Assembly: GCF_029227915.1 (NCBI RefSeq)
Contig: NC_079889.1
Coordinates: forward strand, 8,804,001 to 8,868,000
Direction of reading: 5' to 3'
Source of the DNA: Hydractinia symbiolongicarpus
Taxonomy: Eukaryota; Cnidaria; Hydrozoa; Anthoathecata; Hydractiniidae
DNA: 64,000 nucleotides
Both the position numbers and the translations under genes were made by a program. The notes under the pieces are model-generated. The model had not been told where the DNA came from. It made no database searches and saw nothing but the letters and a program-made list of their open reading frames with translations. This document shows, one piece after another, positions 1-11,827 of this stretch (the first letter of the stretch is position 1; the number at the start of each line of letters is the position of its first letter).

Positions 1-238
1 GAATTTTTGTACTTATTCTCGTAGTTGTTTTCGTATGAAAAGCATACATAGATAGCTAAATAAAAAAATTGATTTAAATTCCCTTGTGAGGTTATGTACA
101 GGAATATCAAAAAAAGAGGAGGAAAAGTGACTTATTTGAAAAATTAGTCGGGGAAAAGTGACTTATATTTCAAAAGCGATTTAATTTTTCCCCAACTAAG
201 TTTTAACCGACGAAGTTTTCCCCCGATTTTTTTCCCGA
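1..238. repeat. Partial dispersed MITE-like repeat at window start
   Basis: This stretch matches 50488-50725 closely by eye, including a shared segment about the words TTCCCTTGTGAGGTTAT and repeated GTCGGGGAAAAGTGACTTA motifs. It ends in TTTTTTTCCCGA followed by TA, which is also the end of the other copy. It is cut off by the window edge. No coding potential was seen. Confidence 0.7.
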
Positions 239-629
239 TAAGTTATAGGATCTTTGCTTTCAAATTACTAGGTACTCATTTGCTGCTTTTTGCACAAGAG
301 ATTTTGAGAATGTAAAAGTATTTTTCCCTTTAAACATATTGAACGATGAAAATAAAAAAAAATTAATTTGTCACATGTAAGTCACACACTATTTTCCCCT
401 TTTAACAATAATCTTCAAACGTCATTTCAATAGCACGACATTTGAATTGCTTGTTATGAATTATGTAAATCTTTTAATCTTGTCAATAAAACATGTTTCA
501 TATTAAGAACATTTTGTGAGTAGAAATGACTTAAAAACTTTACAGGAAAAAGTAGTTTATTCTACTTGTATCAAAAAATCTGTGTATCATTACTTCAGGA
601 TGACATTTGGTTCCAGTAAAAAAGAAATG

Positions 630-990
630 TGTAAGATCTTAAAGTTCTGAAAATAGCTCTAAAACAAAAAATTACGTCACCCGAGTTGTTTAAAAAAAAC
701 AAGGATGGTTCTGAACAAATACGCCACGTAAAGAAAGAGAAAGCAAAGAAGACAGTTACTTAAAAACCAGAGGGTAAGAAGCCCAATACAAAGCAAAGTA
801 CACCAATAAAAAAAGCAAAGAAGAAGCACACCAAAGAAAGCTATGAGGAAGTCTACAGCAACCAAGTCATTAGGTGAAAAAGCTGTTAAAGACACAAAGA
901 AGTCTGTTGCTAAAACGCCTTCAGCAAAAGACCTGAAAAAGACTCCCAATAAGGCAGCTAGAAAGACCGCGAAGAAATTAAATATCTGCA
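630..990 (+). pseudogene. Histone H1-like pseudogene
   Basis: Read in one frame from about 640, the sequence resembles the end of the H1 winged-helix domain and then a Lys-rich tail (…FKKNKDGSEQIRHVKKEKAKK). An in-frame TAA near 759-761 and a later frameshift break it. The Lys/Ala/Pro/Thr-rich H1-like tail resumes in another frame at 843-989 (KSVAKTPSAKDLKKTPNKAA). Linker histones package chromatin, but this copy cannot encode a full product. A stem-loop of histone type lies four bases past the tail (see 994-1008). No N-terminal half was recognised upstream. The assignment rests on composition and faint globular-domain similarity, so another Lys-rich protein is possible. Confidence 0.6.
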
Positions 991-993
991 AAC

Positions 994-1008
994 GGCTATT
1001 TTATAGCC
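994..1008 (+). promoter_or_regulatory. Histone-type 3' stem-loop (degenerate, 15 nt)
   Basis: GGCTATTTTATAGCC is preceded by AAAC and followed by AT. A replication-dependent histone mRNA ends in a 6-bp stem with a 4-nt loop starting GG and ending CC. Here the loop is one base short. Its place just after the H1-like tail fits a decayed histone 3' end. A near-identical 16-nt version lies at 17188-17203. Confidence 0.6.
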
Positions 1009-3365
1009 ATATATACATAAGTTATGGAAAATTACTTTGCTTTACAGTATGTGAGTGTATATAAATATATGGATATATGGATATGTTATAAATTTCCTGA
1101 TATTTGTGTAAATTTTCAAAAATATGAGTATATAAGTGAGTAAATAAAAAAATAATAAAAAGGTAAAGACCCTTCATTAAAGGTAAGACCAAATTATGGG
1201 TTTCTGAGGTTTTATCATCTTCCAGTTTTCGCGATGTTTAGTAAGAACCTGTTTAAAGCTGACAGAATTATTAAAAGTATACACGTCACGTCACGTAATT
1301 CCATCACTTTACTGAAATCTTCATCTTGAACCTAAATCTCGTTTAATTTAACCGTAGTGTGTTCTGGCAATTGAACATCAAATTAACACAAAAATTTATC
1401 GAAACATTGAATTTGGTTAAAGATTAATTTCCATTTACATATTTTTTCTTTGGAATTAAATTGACGTGACTTTTTTTGTGCATACGAAAATACATTTTCT
1501 GAAGATGTGACTCCGACATTTCTTCCGTTTCGTTCAAATCGAAAATTGAAATCTAACTTTTTACCGATGCTTGGAAACATATTATTAATCAACTTAGTTG
1601 ATATTAAAATTAATACATTTCTATTCCAATTCACTCCCATCCGGTTTGTTTTGAAACATGAAGTGTGTAGGTTTCTTTTTCTCCTTTTTTGTTTAATGAC
1701 CCAATTCAGGGGCCACTTTCTTGCTAAGTAATAATTTTTTATTTTCCGCCAATACGTGTCTCTATCACTGCATGAAAATTAATGTTATCCCAACCAGAGA
1801 ATCTGCTGGCTATCTCGCTAAATATAGCCGTTTTAAGTGTTTTAGGACTCTAAATATGCGAAAAATATTATTAATAGGAGGAATGTACGTGGTTTTTAAT
1901 AAGAAATATTTTGTAAATAGGGAAAATTTGTCAGTGGCTCATGAATGAACACATCAAGTGATAAAAAACAAGCTTTCGATGACGTCACAGAAAAGTGCTG
2001 ACATAAGAAAATTTTTATTGCTGCCATTTTGTATCTTCTATGACTTACTATAATGATTCAATTTGGACAAGCCTGTCTAAAGTTATGGAGAGGGGCGGAA
2101 TCCGCCCCCCGGTCATAATATGTTTGAAATACCCCGGACCGAATAGGGTTAATAACTTGTGGTAAATTATTTTTAGTACAAGTTTAACTTTCCCCAAAAA
2201 TAACTAGGGAAAAATAGTGAGTTTTCTTTTACATAAAGTGTAAAACTATATAATTTGCGCGTGTAAATTTGCGCACAAAACGTTCTTCTATATCAAATTT
2301 TGCGCTATAAAGAACATTTTTGGGTAAATAGGTGAAAATTGGTACACGTAAAAAAAAGTTCGATTGTGGTAACTTACAGATGGTTCATAAAATATCATTT
2401 CCATATTATAGATGGCTTTTAAAGTTTAAAGAATCATGAAAATAGCACTATCTCCGTTTATCTTAATTAATCTCCAGTTTATAATAATATTAGAATTTTT
2501 ATGTTTTAAATTTGACGTTCGCGACATGACTAAGCATGCAAGCACTACCCCCACTTTATGCAAGGCTGTGCTTTTATTTAATCGATGATACAGTTAATGT
2601 GGAAACTTTCACGAGAACTTTGGAATTGTTGTGAACACAAGAACTTATTATACAAAATATCATGTGTTCATATGACAGCGTTACGATAAGCTGTACGTTA
2701 TACACCTACTTTATAAATAGTAACTTACAGGCATATACCCGATGGTTGTTATTCATACATTAAATTCGGAGTTTGGTATCAAAGAGTCCGTTTTGTTTGT
2801 TATATTATACATACATGGAAACAAATTACATAGTTAGTTTGCAGTTTTCACCAATATTAATTACAATGTTTACAAACACTACAGCTGTTATTTTTTAAAT
2901 TTTGATTTACAATAGAGTGTTCGGTTTTTTGCCAAGAACTAAACTCTGATTGAGCAGACTGTGCATATAATGGTGGGCTTAAAGAATCGAACTGATGACG
3001 TTCAATTTTATCGTAGCGGTTTAATTTACTATGTTTGAACCTTTGCCCAATTCCATGTATTAAAATTTTCCAATGAAACTATGAAGAAAGAAAAAAGGCC
3101 GTTAACTCAAGTACCAGTCAATCCATCATCTTTGCATCACTTCAGAAGCAAATGAATTCAAAACGTTTTCCAATTTTTCTCTTAACAGTAAGTTTGATAA
3201 AACGTGACTCCACTACGCTTCATTCGCCTTTTTAATAAATCACGGGTTTTTTCGATAAAACCATAACATCCTGAAAATGCGGTTCTCCACCCGTTACTTA
3301 TTACATGCCGTTAGCATTCTCAGCAAATTCTCTCCCTTGGTTAATCTTGTTGCAAATGAAATCCC
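1009..3365. other. Intergenic, no gene seen; one repeat end
   Basis: No conserved coding sequence was recognised. Around 2010-2155 lies the end of a dispersed repeat that finishes with CCGGACCGAATAGGGT. Related sequence occurs near 62255-62700, and the start there (ACCCTATTCCGTCCGG) is nearly the reverse complement of this end. The remainder is AT-rich sequence with only chance open frames. Confidence 0.6.
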
Positions 3366-5223
3366 TCAACCCATCATTGCTAGCTCTTGTCTTCTCGCAT
3401 CGACCAAATTGGCTAATTGATTCAACACCTGCATATCTCTATCCTGGAGAATATTTTCGTAATCTTTGAAGTAGTTGTATAAAATTCCACTTCTCAATCG
3501 TTTGCCTAAATCTTCTAACATGTCCAAGTAGCGTTCTGCAGTTTTTGTGTGAGACCAGTCTAGTGTAGTGTTACCCTCATTAAACCAAAAGAGTTGATGC
3601 TATGTAAAAGAAAAATATAATTATACTTATGGAATATATAAAATGGTGCTAACATGGATTTATTCATCAAAACTGTTTGTCAAAATTTTTCGAAACGACA
3701 TTGTTGAAAGCAATTTCAAACTATTTCCTTGCCATCTTGAAAAATTGAAATCTTTTTATATTTTCTGTATCAACTTATTCCGTGCACCACTTATCAAATT
3801 TTTAAAAAAATCAAACTTCAAAAACGTACCTTAAAAATCATCGTTGATATTCCAGGTAAGTTATTATTGGATCTCCCCAACCAAGTCTGGAAATCAGCTT
3901 TCAACAGTTTATGGCATCTCTTTCGGCAGCCGTTATCGTTAGAATCTATACCGTTCATTAGAACCTGTCCAGCTCTGGAAACGAAAATATACCAAAACTT
4001 CAGCTTCTTTGGAATTAGATGGAGCCCAGCATCTTTGATTGATTTAATTAATTCTTTTGTTAAAACTAATTTAGTTTTCTCCCTTGGCCATTTATAATCA
4101 CTTAGTGTAACTTGATTTGTGGAGATAGATGCTGAGAGATCAACCGTTATGTGAGGAAGACCTGGTTTCTTTATTTTAACTGTCAGCGCTGGACCTTTAG
4201 GTTCTTTAAGAACATCTACAATACCTAAAAAAAGTTAAAACGAATAAAACTTCCATAAATGTTATAACGGGAATAATTTTTTGCAAAAGGCCGTGTTTTA
4301 GCAATTATAAGTAAAAATGACTAAATGGACAAATAGCAGCACTTAGCCCGTACTCTGAAGCTGGTCACAGCTTATACACAACAAAACAAAAATATATTTT
4401 GATAAAGGGTTTCACATCTTACCATCTACATTTTTTATAGCACACAGTAAATTTGTATAAAGTTCTTCTTGGATGATTCTAGGTACGATTCTTTCATCAT
4501 TTTTTGTTACAACTTCCACATAACCTTGGGGAATTCCCTCCCAGCTTCTTGTTCCAACTACCTTCATAGGGACATTTAAATTAAGCGTCTAAATAAAAAA
4601 GGCGGTTGCTATTTTTATTGAGTCATGTCTACAGTTCCTCATTGTCTATTGCTCAAAAGTAATGCCTAATTGATAAAATTGCATGAAACAGAAACTATTT
4701 ATACGGTGTAGTTCTAACATTGCACATTGGTTTTTTTAAAAAAATTACTTCCTACCTTTTGCCTTTGTGTAAAGTGAAAAAATACTTTTTCTCCCTCTCG
4801 ATTTAAATGCAATTCTTCCAAGGCGAATCTTAAGGGTACATCGAAGTCAAACTCATCTGCGTGCAAAACTTTAGTATCCGTTGAATAACTTCCAGACTTT
4901 CTGAAATTATTGGAAAATATTCCATCGCCAAAGCATTTTCCAAGTTCATTAAATACCTTCTTAACTTCCCTTAGAGCAATTTTGCGAGAAGCTGGTTCTA
5001 CGTCTATTTCGTAGTAACGCTCATCCAAATATTGCGTTAGATTTTTTGTTTCATGTTCCTGCTGCTGGTGACGTATGCAAATGGATTTTCTGTCAAATTG
5101 TTTTTTGCAGACTTTACACTTTTTTGGTTTAATAATGCCGTGGTCATCTTCTTCATGATAAATTCTGTGAATATCTGTTGGAAATTTCTTTTTACAGCCC
5201 GATAATTTACATTTAAAATACAT
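3366..5223 (-). CDS. C2H2 zinc-finger cGAS-like receptor / Mab-21 nucleotidyltransferase
   Basis: Four exons join in phase: 5223-4756, 4588-4423, 4224-3830 and 3599-3366, giving 420 residues. All introns are GT-AG. Residues 1-57 carry two C2H2 fingers: C5, C10, H23, H28 and C36, C39, H52, H57. The nucleotidyltransferase core follows, with GS at 111-112, then E124 and D126 in ADEFDFDVPL, and the third metal ligand D240 in HITVDLSASIS. The C-terminal half has the helical Mab-21 pattern (DAGLHLIPKK, CRKRCHKLLK). In cGAS and cGAS-like receptors these residues make cyclic dinucleotides after nucleic-acid binding; other Mab-21 proteins are inactive. With all three acidic residues present, activity is plausible but inferred. 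The fingers might bind nucleic acid. A paralogue with the same exon phases lies at 8679-14142 on the same strand, now broken. Confidence 0.85.
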
Positions 5224-6362
5224 GATTATCTAAATAAACAAATTCATATATGAGCTATGACAATACAATCTACATTTAAATAGCCATTCTTTGGGTATAC
5301 AGGAACATTGATAAATAAATAAATAAGTGATAAATAAGTAAAAGAAGCGTTTGCGTCACTTACTACGACATTTAATGTAAGTACGGATTGATATAAAGAG
5401 ACTAGTAAAAAAAAAATTCTTCGAATTTTACATTTTCACTACTCTTCTTAATATTCTTCACAGATATTGAATTCTTCTCTTATGTCCTATTCTAAAAGAA
5501 ATACGTTGTTTAGCTAAAGATAGGGTTTACGTGCATCTCACCTTTAATATACCACTGAATAATCTTGTATATCAGTGTCTCCAATATAACTAACTGACTA
5601 ATCTTTTGGCCAAGCTTATATTAGATATGGACAGTTCAAGTTGCATATTTTTACCCTTTTTCCGGGGAAATTGGCAAGTCCGTCACTGATAACCTTGTAC
5701 TATGCCTTTTTTATTCATTGATGAAGTTCCCTTGCGACGCTACGTTTTCCCGATACCAATACCCAGTCGGGTTATAGGGAAATTCAATCAGAGCATATGT
5801 TACATATGTTGCCATGGTTTTGATTTTCTGATTTTCTCAGCACAAATCTTTTATCAATGCAAATCTTTTTTTTTTTTTGTTATGTTGCAACCTATCCTAA
5901 TAAAATGATGTAAAAATAATGTATTATTAAAAGATCAAATTGCATGTTATTTTTCCCTTTTTAACAATGTGATGTATTTATTACTTATATCTGCACTTAT
6001 ATCGTGCAGATATAAGTTACTATGAAGTATGAATTGCTTTTTATAAATTATATACTTTTTTTTTTGATTTAAGAAGTTGCTTTTTGTAGGACAAGACATA
6101 ATTTTATAACTTAATAAGAAATGTCTCATTAAAAAGATTATTGGGATCAGTGAAAGAGGAAACAAGAAGGTATTATCAACCCTTCTGCAAAGTGCTTTTT
6201 TGAGAGCAACAATATATTCCATAGCAACGCTTCCACATATGCGTGTAAGAGCACATTTTGTAAACTTTGGAAAGGGCCTATTGAAAATAATACAAAGAAC
6301 GTTTTTTATATAGATAATATTTTAAGGACCAAGTGGTAAAACAAAGTCACTTGTGTTACCCC
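5224..6362. other. Upstream region of the cGAS-like gene, no gene seen
   Basis: This contains the presumed promoter and 5' UTR of the minus-strand gene at 3366-5223. No TATA box or initiator could be assigned with confidence. A perfect foldback lies at 5983-6017. Otherwise it is AT-rich with poly-T runs. Confidence 0.5.
5983..6017. repeat. Perfect foldback palindrome, 14-bp stem, 7-nt loop
   Basis: ACTTATATCTGCAC at 5983-5996 is the exact reverse complement of 6004-6017. It is one of several isolated perfect hairpins in this window. Confidence 0.85.
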
Positions 6363-7006
6363 CATAAATTTCGCAATCAACCATAAATGTCGCAATTTTA
6401 ACCATAATGTCGCAACCATAAATGTCGCACAGAAATTGATAATCAACTATGCATGTCGCAAAGTCCATTTAGACCTAAAGCAACTTTTGAGAGGGAATTT
6501 ATGGTTAGTAGGACTTATTAAATAATTATTAAGTGATGGTATGTCTTACATTTCGAATGATTCCGTTATCCAGTGTAATCTTTGCAATCATAGGGTGCAT
6601 GATAACTTTAGAGACAGAGTCGTGTGAGGTGTTTTTGCACAAAACGTTTTATTCATATTGTTTCGTTGTTATATGTAAAGACCTGTATTTACTCAGAAAA
6701 AGCACTTATACTTTTCTCTTTAGCGGTATATAATTCATCAAAATAACAACCATCTGTATTGTTTTGCTTTCAGCATAATGTTTTCAATAAGGGCACTTAC
6801 TAGAGATCGTAAGATACCTATTGAAATTTACAGGTGGTTTGATATTTTGTCCGCATCAATATTTTTTCGTTTTTATATAAAATATAACTCTATAAAGAAT
6901 TTCAAATGCGACATTTATGGTTAATGACGAATTTCTGTGCGACATTTATCGAAAAAAGTGACTTATTTATTTGCGACATTTATGGTTAAGTTTGCGACAT
7001 GAATGG
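6363..7006. mobile_element. MITE-like element with clustered inverted CATAAATGTCGCA units
   Basis: Four or more copies of CCATAAATGTCGCA or close variants lie in one orientation at about 6363-6455. The reverse complement (TGCGACATTTATGG) recurs at about 6906-7006. The interior has no convincing coding sequence. The symmetry suggests a non-autonomous element with multi-copy terminal repeats. Exact termini and target duplication could not be fixed. Confidence 0.6.
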
Positions 7007-7029
7007 TTTTTGGTTTATTCGTATGTCAT

Positions 7030-7066
7030 CATGTGCATATGATCTGGTTCAGATCATATACACATG
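7030..7066. repeat. Foldback palindrome, 17-bp stem with one mismatch
   Basis: CATGTGCATATGATCTG at 7030-7046 pairs with 7050-7066 across a 3-nt loop. It sits just beyond the MITE-like element ending near 7006. Confidence 0.8.
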
Positions 7067-7482
7067 TTGTAAAAAGTCACGCTTAATTAACTTTATGTTT
7101 TGTTTGATGGACAAATCAAATTTAAATTCTTTGCTTTGTAAATTTTATTTGCTATTGTTATGCTAATTAGTAGCAACACATGATCTTGTATCTTGATTTT
7201 TGAAGGAGTTGTCTAAAAGTTTCTTAGTAAACAGAAGTGTGTTTTTCGCGTTCCTTAAGAAGTGTTACTGTTTTTCAACACATGTGTCAGAAACCTAACT
7301 AAATAGCACTTTTGAAATCCAGTTGTATAGAATAATATTTTTATTTGGCTCACGATTATTACGAAGGAGAAATAAAAGCAGCATTGACGATAAATGGACA
7401 AGAATAGTTAATGGACAAGTTCTTGCATATTTTGGGAAAAAAAGAAGAAGAAATAAGGTTCTTCAATCTTCGGAATAAGATA

Positions 7483-8381
7483 CAGTATTCTTTTCAATTA
7501 GCGGACACTTTCGGTGCAAGAGCAAAGTGTCCGTTAATTAAAGGTGTCTCCTCTCTGGAAAGTTTTCCAATCTAAGCCTCTAATTTGAAAATAAAGTTAA
7601 GTTTTATATATGAATGGTGTAATTTGGGTGGTTAGTGAATACCGGGTTGAACCATGAAGGTAGAAACATGGAAGGAGATTGAACTCATCTCATTGCGCAT
7701 TAACTATATTTAAATTGCTATTGTTTGGGCATCCCTTTTGTATCCAAAACGGCATTACATAATCTTTCAGCTAGCCCTTTTGTTTATATGGCAAAAAACG
7801 AGACTTTTAGATAAAGCACGAATATTCATATGCTCTCTGGAAAGAGTAAGTTGTCATACATGCTTTAATTATCTTGATAGAAATCCGTTTTTGTAGCCAT
7901 AATTCTGAACTCTGAAGAAAATAACTCAATTGAACGTGATATAACTTATTCCCAACAAGAATAAATATTAACACCATACAATATTAAATAACTAACACAA
8001 AATCAGTAAGCAAATGTTTATTTACCAAATTTTAGCTTTAACAGTCTTAAATGGGCTGTCGTTTTTTGTTATGGATCTGAATAATTTCTGATCTCTCTTT
8101 AAGTGAAGACCAAGAAGCTATTTCCTGTCTTGAAAGTTCCAAACTCTTCCATTGCGGCTCAAAAATTAGTGGTAAGAGGTTGAATTGTGAAGGTGGTTAT
8201 GGTGTGGAGATTCCGAGACAAGAAAAGTTCAAATACTGCATAGTAAAAAAGATCGAAGCTGTAAAAAACTAGATAGATTGTAAAGTTTTAAACAGTTTAA
8301 AATAAATATTTGAAAAACTATTCATTTTTGTTTTCCAGCTCCAATTTTCTTTCGACTATCCGTTAATTGAATAGAATACTG
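7483..8381. mobile_element. Tigger/pogo-like non-autonomous DNA transposon, copy 1
   Basis: It begins CAGTATTCTTTTCAATTAGC after a TA and ends with the inverted form (…TTAATTGAATAGAATACTG). Subterminal GTGTCCGTTAATT-type motifs are present. A second member of the family is at 27744-28627. On the minus strand, 8165-8047 keeps a short reading frame that ends in a stop and resembles the equivalent frame of copy 2, probably the C-terminus of a lost transposase. The CAGT ends and TA site suggest the Tigger/pogo group, but no catalytic domain remains. Confidence 0.65.
8047..8165 (-). pseudogene. Residual C-terminal transposase fragment in copy 1
   Basis: The frame reads …ELSRQEIASWSSLKERSEII… and stops at 8047. 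It aligns with the end of the fragment at 28000-28170 (…NREERETLSSIKERLEIV…). Both lie on the minus strand at the same place inside related elements, which supports shared ancestry. No domain is identifiable alone. Confidence 0.4.
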
Positions 8382-8678
8382 CATTCGATAATGACAGCAA
8401 CTACAAGGTCTTTAACATAAAATATAAAATTCGTGCCAGGAGTTATTGTTTTTCGTAGCAGCTTGTATGGCATTTTCTCGTTTATCATTGCTTATATAAA
8501 AAAGAGTCACTCATGCAAATTCTTTCTAGAGTAGCTAACCACGTCTGCATTCTTCTGCCCTTTTCTGTGCTTTGTAGATCCTCTAATACTTTTTATTTAT
8601 TCTCTTGCTTTCTTTTTTATGAAAATTGGAATTTTATTCGCATTCCCATTGATTTCTTTAGTTCATGGGTTTTGTATT
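8382..8678. other. Spacer downstream of the cGAS-like pseudogene
   Basis: About 300 bases between the transposon and the last exon of the pseudogene. Nothing recognisable was seen beyond AT-rich sequence that would hold the pseudogene's 3' UTR. Confidence 0.5.
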
Positions 8679-10292
8679 TCAACACAACTTCAACAGCCTT
8701 CTCCGCCTTCTTTCTGCGCAATTAGCTACTTGGTTTAAAACCTGTTGATCTTTCCCTTTTAGAACGTTTTCAACATCTCGAAAATAGTTATATAATGATC
8801 CGTTTCTCAAACGTAAAATCAAATCATCAAGCATATTAATGTATCTTTCATGCAGGCAATATTTGGACCAATCCTTGTTTGGATTCTCTTCATTCATCCA
8901 GAACAATTGATGCTAAAACGAAACAAAAGAATGAACTACATGCTTTTTAACTAACGCACTATGTTCTCCAGCAAAAACGAATCTAAAAAGAGACGTTAAG
9001 ATCAACATGTTTCTTATGACGAGTAAGTTTTATTGTATCTTTACCGCTGAAACAGCTCACAAAAATAGAAAAAAAAGCAGATTTTTAACATTTTCGACAT
9101 TCTCTCTCTTTTCTATATTCTCAATTGCATTGAAAAAAATTTATATCTGATAGAGTTTTGGTGATAAAATTAAACCACGATAATTTACTTAAGATAAGAT
9201 TTTTTGAAAATACAATAATGACTCCAGAACTTTAAGAATTCTACCCTACCTTAAAAAGCATTGTTGATATTCCTGGTAACCCATTGGCGGATTGCTTTTT
9301 CCATCCATGAAAGTCTGCTTTTAGCAGTTTGTGGCAATAACTTCGACACCCACTGTCTTCAACGTCCAGCCGTTCATTAAAGTGTTTCCTGCTTTGGAGA
9401 CCGATACGTATCAAAACAACACATTCTTTGGTATTAAGTGCAAACCAGCAGCGTGGATTGCATTGATCAGTCTGTTAGACAACACTTTCTTTGTTTGAAT
9501 TCTCGGCCAGTTGAAATCAACAAGACTGATTTGATTGGTTGAGATAGATGGAACAACTTTGTGTGATTCCGGCCGAGTGATTTTCAAAGTTAATGCAGGA
9601 CCATGTGCCTTTCGATCAAGGGTGATAACTAAAAAGAGGCTAATCGATTTAACTTTTCTGCAATGTGTAAGGTTTTAAAAAATAAAGCAGGTTCTAAATT
9701 CCCATGCTTGGATAAGTAACCTAATCACCCTGTATTTAACATTAAAGAAACTTTTTCACTTTATGCAAGATATAACTACATCCTGTTACAACTGAAACAG
9801 GTAAAAAAGAATAATATTATTTGCAGGATAGAATGATGGCAGAATAACCCTCTATGTATGTTGATTAGCGTATTTTCAGTTTCATGACTGCGTTGTAAAT
9901 AACTACTAAAAACGTAGCAATTAAATTGTTGCTTGACAACTGAACGTTTTTAATTTCTACCTACCATTGAGATGTTTTTAAGCAAGCTATTTCTTTCGCT
10001 ATCAACCACAAATATAAGGAAAAAGAAATGAAATGATAAAAAAAGAAAAAGTGTTATTAAACTACAGATACATACATTTCAGTCTTGTAATTGCGCATTT
10101 CAAGTCTTGATACAACTCTTCTTGTATTTTACGCGGCAAGATTTTAGTTCCTGTGTTTGCTTTTACTTCAACATAACCATTCGGAATACCTGTGTAGTCT
10201 CTTGTGCAGGAACGTTCAAGCTTAATGTCTTAATAAAAAAAGGAGAAAAAGATGTGATATCGTTTTAACCAGGGAGGTATACATATGTAGTT

Positions 10293-10321
10293 CCCCCCTT
10301 CCTCCCCCCCCTCCCCACCCC
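10293..10321 (-). repeat. G-rich tract (minus strand), potential quadruplex
   Basis: The plus strand has runs of C6, C7, C4 and C4 separated by TT, T or A. The minus strand therefore has four G runs of four or more with very short loops, a strong quadruplex pattern in an otherwise AT-rich region. It lies in intron 1 of the pseudogene. Confidence 0.7.
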
Positions 10322-10579
10322 AGTGTTTTTGTAACAAATACTGAAACAGACAGGTTTTTCTGATTGAAATTTAGTGACTTTTCATCATTTTCAGTTAACT
10401 GTAGGACAGTCAAAATAGTTTGTGTGATGTCACGTCTGTTGTCATGTTAACAAGTCATTCAATTTCATATTTTATCCTTTTTATGCTTTATTAACTAATT
10501 TTATAAGGTTAGAGGGCTTTTTTAGGCGATAATTTTGAAAATGTATAACACACATCATAATTGGTCGTAGACCGTACTA

Positions 10580-11608
10580 AGGTTACTGTAAAGGAAAAAC
10601 TCACTTGATAAGTAGTCTCAGAAAAACCCTTATAATTTATCAATACTTTTATATATTTTTTTATGTTTTTTTTGTTTCTGAATGCTTGATGAAAGACTTT
10701 TTTGATGGTGTTATTTTCGTGAGATGGTAATTTTCCAAAAAGAAAATATTATGAAATAAACACACACCAATTTTTTTTCACCGTACGTTTTAAAATGGCT
10801 TCTTTTTCCGAACGCGTGGTCGCAGACTTCTCGTTTTTGCACCATTATATTTAACATAAATTAAATTTAAAAAGGTTCCCGTTTTTTTTTTCTAATAACG
10901 TCGTTATGAAATTATTTGTAATTATATATAATCATTCAAAAAAATGCATATTTTTTTCTTTCTGTCGTCATAATTCGCTAATCAGTAATTTATACAAAAA
11001 AATCCGGGAACCTTTTGTGCATAATTTATTCAGCTTTTCATTACCGAAAATTTCAATGAGCCAATAGGAAGCTTTCGGAAAAAGAGACCACAAACGTAAA
11101 GGCATATATGCGAAAATTTACTAACGAGATATTTGTTTTTAAAGATTTCCGTAGGTGTTATAAAAATGTGTGAACTGAGTATGCAGAAAGATGATAGAAG
11201 TGCGAACTCTTTTTTTATGCTGAATATGCGTGCACGCGCTCGGAATCATTAATAGACAGAAGTCAGGTTTACAAGAGACAGCTCATATGCATATTCCTTA
11301 ACTTTGAGGTTTTTTAATTCGATAGTGAAAGTAAACTATCTAAAAAATATTATTATGCATATTTTTATACTGGAGTTCCATATTATGCATAATGTTTACA
11401 AAAAATATGCTCAACTCATTTTGCACATATTTTTTCAAAGGTGTGAAGGATATAACAGCTCTAAAAAGGCTTTTTCCAGAAAAAAGGGATGTTCCAAATA
11501 TTTTCATAGACTATAAAATATGTCATTGGAAAGAGAATTGTTTTTTCTATATGTCATGAATTTTTTGCAAAAAACGTAAAAATAAAATTGTTTCCTTTAC
11601 AGTAACCA
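10580..11608. mobile_element. MITE-like element with GGTTACTGTAAAGGAAA inverted ends
   Basis: GGTTACTGTAAAGGAAA at 10581-10597 has its exact reverse complement at 11591-11607. Both ends are flanked by TA (10578-10579 and 11609-11610). The interior is non-coding and contains a second inverted pair, AAAAGGTTCCCG near 10870 and CGGGAACCTTTT near 11005, possibly a nested element. The TA duplication suggests a mariner-type or related transposase acting in trans. Confidence 0.7.
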
Positions 11609-11827
11609 TAATTAAGGGCATAACAGCGAGACCTTACTTACTCTTCACCGCTGTGTTGCTGCCCTACTAACTACAGCCGGTACTTATTTTCCAATTTCAC
11701 ATGTGAACATTCTTTGGATGATTTCATAATTTATAAATTTAGTTTTTTATGGTCATTGCTATTTTACCTATGCGTACAACAAGCTTTAATTAATTTATTT
11801 TGACTGAAAATAACATTATCCTTCTTG

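Noticed and set aside
10222-10413. Frame with a poly-Gly run
   Set aside because: Produced by the G-rich tract in the intron of the pseudogene.
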